A stretch of 64,000 bases of DNA from WYZ-LMO2 sp040514265 (GTDB lineage Archaea; Halobacteriota; Archaeoglobi; Archaeoglobales; Archaeoglobaceae): contig JBEVCD010000026.1 of NCBI GenBank assembly GCA_040514265.1, positions 1 to 64,000 of the forward strand, read 5' to 3'. Under the pieces are notes generated by a model. That model had not been told where the DNA came from. It ran no database searches and worked only from the letters and a program-made list of their open reading frames with translations. Positions 58,568 to 64,000 of this stretch are shown here, piece after piece (position 1 is the stretch's first letter; each line of letters starts with the position of its first letter). Both the position numbers and the translations under genes were made by a program.

Positions 58568-59140
58568 ATGTATGCACGAATTAAGTTGAGGGACACCGTA
58601 AGAGTTCCGCCGTCGAAGCTCGGCGAGGACCTTGAGGAGGTTGTAAGGTCTCTTCTCTGGGAACAGTTCGAGGGCAAGCTCGACCGTGAGTACGGCATGA
58701 TAATCGGAATTGAGAGCGTCGAGGAGATAGGAGAGGGTAAGATAATCGAGGGAGACGGCGGAGTTTACTTCGATGTTGTGTTCAACGCGATCTGCTTCAA
58801 GCCGATCCTTCAGGAGGTAGTGGAAGGAGAAGTGGTGGAAATCGTCGAGTTCGGAGCGTTCGTTTCCATAGGTCCCTTCGACGCACTACTGCACATGAGC
58901 CAGATAACGGATGACTACATGGTCTTCGACGAGAAGAACAAGAGATTCGTCGGAAGAGAGACCAAGAAGACACTCGAAGAGGGAGACTTCGTGAGGGCGA
59001 GGATAGTTTCGCTGAGTCTCAAGGAGAGGGAACCGGAAAAGAGCAGGATAGGTCTGACCATGCGCCAGCCGTGGCTGGGGGCTCTGAAGTGGATAGAGGA
59101 GGATATAAAGAAGCTTGAGAAGGAGAGGGAGGCGCTTTAA
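58568..59140 (+). CDS. rpoE1: DNA-directed RNA polymerase subunit Rpo7 (E')
   Basis: A 190-aa protein. The N-terminal RNP-like domain (MYARIKLRDTVRVPPSKLG) is followed by an S1/OB domain (EVVEGEVVEIVEFGAFVSIGPFDALLHMSQITDD). It forms the RNA polymerase stalk with Rpo4 and binds nascent RNA. It leads the conserved rpo7-spt4-DPCK-S24e-S27ae-kae1 operon and overlaps spt4 by one base. Confidence 0.95.
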   Translation: MYARIKLRDTVRVPPSKLGEDLEEVVRSLLWEQFEGKLDREYGMIIGIESVEEIGEGKIIEGDGGVYFDVVFNAICFKPILQEVVEGEVVEIVEFGAFVSIGPFDALLHMSQITDDYMVFDEKNKRFVGRETKKTLEEGDFVRARIVSLSLKEREPEKSRIGLTMRQPWLGALKWIEEDIKKLEKEREAL

Positions 59141-59328
59141 TGGCTGAGCTGGCTTGCAGGAGGTGCAAGTTCATAAACATAGACACCGTCGTCTGCAAAA
59201 ACTGCGGAAGCGATGAGTTGACCAAAGAGTGGTACGGCTACCTCGTAGTTCTCGACCCCGAAAGAAGCGAGATAGCGAAGAAAATGGGGATAAAAACTCC
59301 AGGAAAGTACGCGTTGAGGGTAGAGTGA
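59140..59328 (+). CDS. spt4: Transcription elongation factor Spt4 (Rpo E'')
   Basis: A 62-aa zinc-binding protein with CRRCKFIN and CKNCGSDELTKEW, plus the LDPERSEIAKKMGIKTPGKYAL region that contacts Spt5. It assists transcript elongation. The stop overlaps the next start (TGATG). Confidence 0.95.
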   Translation: MAELACRRCKFINIDTVVCKNCGSDELTKEWYGYLVVLDPERSEIAKKMGIKTPGKYALRVE

Positions 59329-59873
59329 TGCTGAAGTTACCGGAAGAGCTTAGAGGCGAGCTTGCCAAGCCGCAAGGAAAGCTCTATAAAGACGGCGAGG
59401 GCGTTTTTGAGAGAGTGGAGGAGCTGAACAGAGCTAAAATCGCAGCCTTCGTCGGCGACGTCGTGACAGCTTTAGCCCTGAAGAGCGGGACTCGCGTGGA
59501 CGTAGCAGTCGTCGACGGGAAAACGCTGAGGGAGGAGGGCGTGGAGCTGAAGCTCTCGGACTTCGAGATTTTAAAAGCGAAAAATCCGCCCGGAGCCGTA
59601 AGCTGCGAACTCGTAGCGGCGCTTGAGAGAGCTGTAGAACTTGCGGTCAGCGGAGCTAAGGTATGTGTCTGGGTGGAGGGGGAAGAGGACCTGGCAGCTT
59701 TACCGCTCGCGCTCCTTCTGCCCGAAGGCTCGATCGTCATCTATGGCCAACCCCGCGAGGGAGTAGTGGTCGTCGAAATCGATGGTGAAAAGAAGCTTCA
59801 AATACTGAACTTCGCACGCAGGATGGAGAGGGTTGGGAACTGTGAGGAAATTGACAGGCTGCTGAGGTGGTAG
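59328..59873 (+). CDS. GTP-dependent dephospho-CoA kinase (DUF359)
   Basis: A 181-aa archaeal protein of the former DUF359 family, which makes CoA from dephospho-CoA with GTP. Features are AFVGDVVTALAL, VAVVDGKTLRE, NPPGAVSCELVAAL, VWVEGEEDLAALPLALLLPEGSIVIYGQPREGVVVVEI. ATG 59328 is taken because the region upstream in frame belongs to spt4. Confidence 0.92.
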   Translation: MLKLPEELRGELAKPQGKLYKDGEGVFERVEELNRAKIAAFVGDVVTALALKSGTRVDVAVVDGKTLREEGVELKLSDFEILKAKNPPGAVSCELVAALERAVELAVSGAKVCVWVEGEEDLAALPLALLLPEGSIVIYGQPREGVVVVEIDGEKKLQILNFARRMERVGNCEEIDRLLRW

Positions 59874-59874
59874 C

Positions 59875-60174
59875 ATGGAAGTGTACGTGGAGTCGGACAG
59901 GTATAACCCCCTGCTGAAGAGGAGGGAGATACGCTGCAGAATAGAGTTCGAAGGCAGCACTCCTAGAAGGGAAGACGTTAGGCAGAAGGTGGCAGGTCTT
60001 TTCAACGCCGAGCCGGACAGGGTCGTCGTCGACTACATCAAGACGGAGTTCGGAAAGACGGAGGCGAGGTGCTACGTCAAGATCTACGACACCCGCGAAG
60101 ATCTGCTGGCTATTGAGGAGGAACACATAATCAGGAGGAACTTTGGAGGTGGTGAAGGTGGCGAAGGGAGCTGA
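59875..60174 (+). CDS. rps24e: 30S ribosomal protein S24e
   Basis: A 99-aa protein with the S24e pattern SDRYNPLLKRREIRCRIEFEGSTPRREDVRQKVA, VVDYIKTEFGKTEARCYVKIYDTRE. The C-terminal Gly-rich tail (FGGGEGGEGS) is low complexity and overlaps the S27ae gene by 17 bp. Confidence 0.94.
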   Translation: MEVYVESDRYNPLLKRREIRCRIEFEGSTPRREDVRQKVAGLFNAEPDRVVVDYIKTEFGKTEARCYVKIYDTREDLLAIEEEHIIRRNFGGGEGGEGS

Positions 60175-60322
60175 GAGTATCCACAGATTTTACGAAATAA
60201 AGGGAGAGAAAGTCGTGAGAAAGAGGAAGTTCTGCCCGCGCTGCGGCGAGGGTGTTTTTCTAGCCGAGCATCCGGATCGCAGAACCTGCGGCAAGTGCGG
60301 GTATACAGAGTTTAAGAAATGA
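60158..60322 (+). CDS. rps27ae: 30S ribosomal protein S27ae
   Basis: A 54-aa zinc-ribbon protein with IHRFYEIKGEKVVRKRKFCPRCG, then RRTCGKCGYTEFKK. GTG 60158 is chosen over GTG 60152 because GGAGGT (60145-60150) lies 7 nt before it. The stop overlaps the kae1 start by 4 bp. Confidence 0.94.
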   Translation: MAKGAESIHRFYEIKGEKVVRKRKFCPRCGEGVFLAEHPDRRTCGKCGYTEFKK

Positions 60323-61290
60323 TTGCGCTCGGAATAGAGGGGACTGCTTGGAGTCTGAGCGTCGCGGTGGTCGATGAAAGGGACGTAATAGCGATGGCGA
60401 GCGACCCCTACGTGCCGAAGGTGGGAGGCATACATCCGAGGGAAGCCGCGCAGCACCATTCGGAAAAGCTTCCCGGTCTGCTCGAGAAGATATTCGAAGC
60501 AGTCGAACCATCACAGATAGATCTCGTAGCCTTTTCGCAGGGTCCCGGGATGGGACCGTGTCTCAGAGTCGTCGCCACGGCTGCCAGGTTGCTTTCCATA
60601 AAGCTCAACGTTCCGCTGGTCGGAGTTAACCACTGCTTGGCCCATTTGGAAGTCGGGAGATGGAAAAGCGGCGCGAAGAAACCGGTGACGCTCTACGTCA
60701 GCGGCGGCAACAGCCAAGTTATCGCGAGGAGGGGAAACCGCTACCGCGTATTCGGCGAAACTCTCGACATAGGAATCGGCAACGCCCTCGACAAGCTCGC
60801 AAGACACATGGATCTACCGCATCCCGGAGGTCCGCGCATCGAAGAGCTGGCGAAGAGGGGTAGAAAGTATTACAGCCTGCCCTACGTCGTTAAGGGCATG
60901 GACTTCTCGTTCAGCGGACTCGTAACGGCTGCTCAGAAGCTCTACGACTCCGGAGTGAAGATGGAAGACGTCGCCTACAGCTTTCAGGAGACGGCCTTCG
61001 CAATGCTCACCGAAGTGACGGAGAGAGCGCTCGCCTACCTCTCGCTCGACGAGGTTCTGCTCGTGGGCGGAGTTGGCGCTAACGCGAGACTTCAAGAAAT
61101 GCTCCGCACGATGTGCGAAGACAGGGGTGCGAAGTTCTACGCGCCGCCGAAGGAGCTGATGGGCGACAACGGAGCGATGATCGCCTACACGGGTCTGCTG
61201 ATGTACAAGCACGGATACGAAACGAAGATAGAGGAATCGATCGTAAAGCCGGACTTCAGAATCGACGAGGTCGAGGTAACCTGGGACTAA
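60319..61290 (+). CDS. kae1: tRNA N6-threonylcarbamoyltransferase Kae1
   Basis: A 323-aa ASKHA-fold enzyme of the KEOPS complex, which makes t6A37 of tRNAs. It has LGIEGTAWSLSVAVV, the metal site VNHCLAHLEVG, YVSGGNSQV, GETLDIGIGNALDKLAR, SFSGLVTAA and LVGGVGANARLQEML with MGDNGAMIAY. It is not fused to the Bud32 kinase, which is encoded elsewhere. Its 3' end overlaps the convergent hypothetical gene by 4 bp. Confidence 0.96.
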   Translation: MIALGIEGTAWSLSVAVVDERDVIAMASDPYVPKVGGIHPREAAQHHSEKLPGLLEKIFEAVEPSQIDLVAFSQGPGMGPCLRVVATAARLLSIKLNVPLVGVNHCLAHLEVGRWKSGAKKPVTLYVSGGNSQVIARRGNRYRVFGETLDIGIGNALDKLARHMDLPHPGGPRIEELAKRGRKYYSLPYVVKGMDFSFSGLVTAAQKLYDSGVKMEDVAYSFQETAFAMLTEVTERALAYLSLDEVLLVGGVGANARLQEMLRTMCEDRGAKFYAPPKELMGDNGAMIAYTGLLMYKHGYETKIEESIVKPDFRIDEVEVTWD

Positions 61291-61631
61291 ACAGCATCTC
61301 TAACTTTTTCGATCTCCCTGTAAGTCTCTTCCAGTATCTCCTCCGCGACGACTCTTTCGAGCTCCCCTCTTCCCTTCTCCCTGTAGATCTTCAGATACCT
61401 CCCGAAGTCCGAGATTATCGACTCCGCCGCTCGACTGTCTCTTATCGCGAAGCTCATCCCGACTATTCTGCCGAGCGTAAAGGCTGCGAACAGCAGCTCG
61501 TTGCCGGAGAACTTCTCCTTGAGATTCTTCAGCATCTCGTCGTCCCTCATTCTGCGATCCACCATCTCGACTATCTCCGCGACTACTTTCGCCGCTTGCC
61601 TTGCAGTCAGTCCGAGTGATTTGTAGAGCAT
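61287..61631 (-). CDS. Hypothetical helical protein
   Basis: I recognise no family. The 114-aa protein is mostly helical (RQAAKVVAEIVEMVDRRMRDDEML, LLFAAFTLGRIVGMSFAIRDSRAAESIISDFGRYLKIYREK, ELERVVAEEILEETYREIEKV), soluble and charged. It lies between kae1 and the sdh operon and appears to have its own promoter (TTTAAATTATAAAAG at about 61651-61665). Confidence 0.72.
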   Translation of the reverse strand: MLYKSLGLTARQAAKVVAEIVEMVDRRMRDDEMLKNLKEKFSGNELLFAAFTLGRIVGMSFAIRDSRAAESIISDFGRYLKIYREKGRGELERVVAEEILEETYREIEKVRDAV

Positions 61632-61655
61632 GGATTTTCGCTGCGCTCGCGACTT

Positions 61656-61994
61656 TTAAATTATAAAAGCGGTGAACACGTAAGCTCCAGCCGAAATCGC
61701 AAGCAGCATTAGAAGGAGGGAGATAACGTCCGTAGCTCTCTTCCTCTTAGCCCAGAAACTTGTGTCGAGCAGTATTGCCCTCAGACCGTTGAACGCGTGA
61801 AATACGACCACGAGAAGTAGCGCTACATAGATCGGCGAGTATACAACGAACCTCTCCGCAACTTTTTCGTATTCCAGCGCCCCCTCGACGGCGTGGGTCG
61901 TTAAGAAGTGGAATGTAACCAGAAATACCATCGCTATTCCCGTCAGTATCTGCAGAAGCCACGCGAGCGGCTCAAGAACGTTCTTCGCCGTCAT
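61656..61994 (-). CDS. sdhD: Succinate dehydrogenase membrane subunit SdhD
   Basis: A 112-aa protein with three helices (LLQILTGIAMVFLVTFHFL, PIYVALLLVVVFHAFNGLRAIL and ATDVISLLLMLLAISAGAYVFTAF). His residues in the first two helices suit heme b ligation. It begins 1 bp after sdhC ends. It anchors the SdhAB catalytic subunits and passes electrons to quinone. Confidence 0.87.
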   Translation of the reverse strand: MTAKNVLEPLAWLLQILTGIAMVFLVTFHFLTTHAVEGALEYEKVAERFVVYSPIYVALLLVVVFHAFNGLRAILLDTSFWAKRKRATDVISLLLMLLAISAGAYVFTAFII

Positions 61995-62351
61995 CTACAC
62001 CGCCTCCAGCATCATCTGGACTGCAAGAATCCACACGACCAGCGTTGTGACGACGGTCAGCGCTAGCAGAGCTCTGCGATGCTCGTGCAAAAAACCGAGC
62101 TCGTGGATTATTACGCGTACCCCGTTCACCCCGTGATACACTCCGCAGAGAACCAGAAGCGCATCGAGCGGCAGAAACTGCGGAGACGTAGTAATCGCTA
62201 TCAGACTTTCGTACACCTCCGGCTCCCTGAGGGTCGAAAGGTAGGCGAGGTGCATGCAGAGGTAGAGCAGAAGAACGATGCCCGTCAACCTGTGGAGCGC
62301 GAAGGCTAAGTCGAAGACACTCACGGGTTTGAACCACTTCACAACTCCCAT
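61995..62351 (-). CDS. sdhC: Succinate dehydrogenase cytochrome b subunit SdhC
   Basis: A 118-aa protein with three helices and the SdhC mark AFALHRLTGIVLLLYLCMHL, plus LDALLVLCGVYHGVNGVRVII; the His residues are candidate heme ligands. It lies between sdhB and sdhD with 0-3 bp gaps. Confidence 0.9.
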   Translation of the reverse strand: MGVVKWFKPVSVFDLAFALHRLTGIVLLLYLCMHLAYLSTLREPEVYESLIAITTSPQFLPLDALLVLCGVYHGVNGVRVIIHELGFLHEHRRALLALTVVTTLVVWILAVQMMLEAV

Positions 62352-62354
62352 GCT

Positions 62355-63050
62355 TCACCTCCTGAAGAGCAGCTTCGCCACGGCTCTCCTCCTCAGAAGC
62401 TGTATGGCTTTGGCGGGATCTATCTTCTTCGGGCAAACTTCGCTGCAAGCCATGGCGAGATGGCACCGCCACAGGCAGCGATCGTCGCTGACGACTTCGA
62501 TTCTCTCACCCTCGCCCCTGTCCCTGCTGTCTGCGCAGAAGCGGTAGGCAGCTGTAAGCGCTGCGGGACCAACGTACTTCTCGTTCGTCGCAGCTGCCGG
62601 ACAAACGCTTACGCAGGCTCCGCACTTTATGCAGAGGGTGAAAACGTAGTACTTCTTCAGCTCCTCGGGCTTCTGAATCAGCTCTACCGGGTTCTCGTAG
62701 CTGAGATCGTCGCGGATTATATAGGGCTTCACGGCTTTGTGCTTCGCGAAGAACCCCTCGAAGTCCGTAACGAGGTCTTTGATCACTTTGAAGTTGTCGA
62801 GCGGCTCAAGCTTGACCTCCTCGAACTGCGAAGCCTGGGTTTCGCAGGCTAAACGGGGCTTTCCGTTTATCTTCACCGCGCAGCTACCGCATATCCCCAT
62901 GCGGCACGAGGCTCTGAATGAGAGCGTGGAGTCGATGTTGTCGCGGATGTAGTAGAGGCAGTCGAGGACCGTCCAGCCCTTCTTGACGGGAACCTCGAAA
63001 GTCTCCCAGTAGCTCTCCTCCCCGTTGAATCTCCTGATTCTGAACCTCAC
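62355..63050 (-). CDS. sdhB: Succinate dehydrogenase/fumarate reductase iron-sulfur subunit
   Basis: A 231-aa protein with three cluster sites: [2Fe-2S] SCRMGICGSCAVKINGKPRLAC, [4Fe-4S] CIKCGACVSVCP and [3Fe-4S] CLWRCHLAMACSEVCPKKIDP. It passes electrons from FAD to the membrane subunits. Nine bases separate it from sdhA. Confidence 0.95.
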   Translation of the reverse strand: MRFRIRRFNGEESYWETFEVPVKKGWTVLDCLYYIRDNIDSTLSFRASCRMGICGSCAVKINGKPRLACETQASQFEEVKLEPLDNFKVIKDLVTDFEGFFAKHKAVKPYIIRDDLSYENPVELIQKPEELKKYYVFTLCIKCGACVSVCPAAATNEKYVGPAALTAAYRFCADSRDRGEGERIEVVSDDRCLWRCHLAMACSEVCPKKIDPAKAIQLLRRRAVAKLLFRR

Positions 63051-63059
63051 ACTACCACC

Positions 63060-64000
63060 TCAGTACTTCCTCTCAGTCGGCTGCCACTTCGTGATAGTAA
63101 CCGGAATGTACTCGAAGCGCGGACCCTCGCGGGTGTAGTAGGCTAAGCTGTGCTTCAACCAGTTGACATCGTCCCTCTTCGGATAATCGAGGCGGTAGTG
63201 AGCTCCCCTGCTTTCCGTTCGCAGCAGAGCAGCTGTAGCCACGACCTCTGCGAGCTCCAGCATGTAACCTATCTCCATCGTCGCCAGAAGGTCTGTGTTG
63301 AACCCCCTGCGGTTGTCCCTGATTTCGACGTTCTGATACCTGTCCTTGAGCTCTACTATCTTTCTGACCGCTTCTTTCAAACCTCTCTCTTCTCTGAAGA
63401 TCCAGAGGTTCTTGTCCATCGTCTCGTTGAGTTCTCTCTTTATCTGATACGGACTTTCGTCTCCGTTTCTGCCGAGGAGATCGTCGAATATCCTCTTCTC
63501 CTCCTCAAGGAACTCCCGATCGTTTACGACTTTCAAATCGTTTCTGCTGGCGTATTCGGCAGCCATCTCACCTGCGACCCTTCCGAAGACTAGGCACTCT
63601 ATCGTCGAGTTGCTACCGAGTCTGTTGGCTCCGTGAATGCTAACACAGGCGCACTCGCCGGCTGCGAATAAACCGGCGATACTCGTTTCCGTCTTAACGT
63701 TCGTGTGTATTCCCCCCATCGTGTAATGTGCGACGGGTCTGACGGGTATCACTTCTTCCACGGGGTCTACGCCGGCGAACTTTATCGCAGCGTCCCTTAT
63801 CATCGGCAGTCTCTCGTTTATTTTTTCCTCTCCGAGGTGTCTCAGGTCTAGACCTATGTACGGACCGTGCTCGCTCTCGAAGCCTCTCCCCTCGATTATC
63901 TCCGTCCACATCGCCCTCGCCACTATGTCCCTTGGCGCCACCTCCATTTTCTCCGGGGCGTAGCGCTTCATGAAGCGCTCGCCATGCTTGTTTATCAAAT
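63060..64000 (-). CDS. sdhA: Succinate dehydrogenase flavoprotein subunit (partial)
   Basis: The visible part (about 313 aa, C-terminal) is open to the window edge, so the N-terminal FAD-binding region is missing. Seen are GERFMKRYAPEKMEVAPRDIVARAM, HYTMGGIHTN (active-site region), GECACVSIHGANRLGSNSTIE and the C-terminal domain ending WQPTERKY. It oxidises succinate to fumarate, or the reverse. The gene order sdhA-B-C-D is as in other euryarchaea. Confidence 0.94.
   Translation of the reverse strand, partial: LINKHGERFMKRYAPEKMEVAPRDIVARAMWTEIIEGRGFESEHGPYIGLDLRHLGEEKINERLPMIRDAAIKFAGVDPVEEVIPVRPVAHYTMGGIHTNVKTETSIAGLFAAGECACVSIHGANRLGSNSTIECLVFGRVAGEMAAEYASRNDLKVVNDREFLEEEKRIFDDLLGRNGDESPYQIKRELNETMDKNLWIFREERGLKEAVRKIVELKDRYQNVEIRDNRRGFNTDLLATMEIGYMLELAEVVATAALLRTESRGAHYRLDYPKRDDVNWLKHSLAYYTREGPRFEYIPVTITKWQPTERKY

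Noticed and set aside
1..64000. CRISPR array, rRNA operon or replication origin
   Set aside because: No regularly spaced direct repeats, no rRNA sequence and no origin-type repeat cluster with a cdc6 gene were seen on reading the window.

Overview
The window is chromosomal DNA of a euryarchaeon, most probably a member of the Archaeoglobales (Archaeoglobus/Ferroglobus/Geoglobus). The evidence is an archaeal translation and transcription set (L37Ae, L39e, L31e, LX, S19e, S24e, S27ae, aIF6, Rpo7, Rpo12, Spt4), F420 and methanopterin genes (cofC, mch), an archaeal mevalonate branch with isopentenyl phosphate kinase, and membrane LonB next to an HTH gene and an AF-Sm2-like gene, an order I recall from Archaeoglobus fulgidus. 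Several acyl-CoA dehydrogenases, CoA-transferases and an acyl-CoA ligase suggest use of organic acids. The genus cannot be fixed from sequence alone.

Layout. 1-2.1 kb: L37Ae, Rpo12, aconitase X small subunit, M50 protease. 2.0-4.4 kb: sulfonate/nitrate-type ABC importer whose binding protein looks circularly permuted; a divergent HTH gene may regulate it. 5.0-10.8 kb: a long housekeeping run from YhbY to RfcS and Taw3. 10.8-14.2 kb: DUF373 protein, acyl-CoA dehydrogenase, a membrane protein, and the protein-only RNase P HARP. 14.3-21.6 kb: Liv-type importer plus two CoA-transferase paralogs, of which the second lacks the catalytic Asp; then mch. 22.6-26.2 kb: a decayed island with a frameshifted PEP carboxylase (ppcA), a deleted tRNA-guanine transglycosylase, an intact DAPG-hydrolase-like gene and a dead transposase. 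26.2-32.2 kb: acyl-CoA ligase, TrmB regulator, ABC exporter and a large secreted protein. 33.5-36.0 kb: tRNA-Ser, then small membrane genes including a Gly-zipper peptide followed by a SpoIIM-like protein, a bacteriocin-like arrangement.

36.1-43.5 kb: polynucleotide kinase, YjbQ, RlmE, TatA, a secreted pectinacetylesterase-like enzyme, and an SCP2/acyl-CoA dehydrogenase/acetoacetate decarboxylase operon. 43.5-47.6 kb, between tRNA-Val and tRNA-Leu: AT-rich remains of an integrated element (3' integrase fragment, nuclease-like protein, C2H2 zinc finger, small ORFs) with a 10-N assembly gap. 47.6-57 kb: LonB, a Cys-rich HTH protein, Lsm, a sugar-nucleotide epimerase, the mvk-ipk-fni-idsA isoprenoid operon, an HDAC-family enzyme. 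57-61.3 kb: MinD with small membrane proteins, then rpo7-spt4-DPCK-S24e-S27ae-kae1. 61.3-64 kb: succinate dehydrogenase sdhDCBA on the minus strand, with sdhA cut by the window end.

Many genes overlap by 4 bp or start at or near the predicted transcription start (leaderless), as is usual in archaea. Functional links: the AcnX subunit (678-1079) and the Ipk cluster (52-55.6 kb) belong to the same modified mevalonate route. The importer/CoA-transferase operon and the acyl-CoA genes fit uptake and CoA activation of organic acids.
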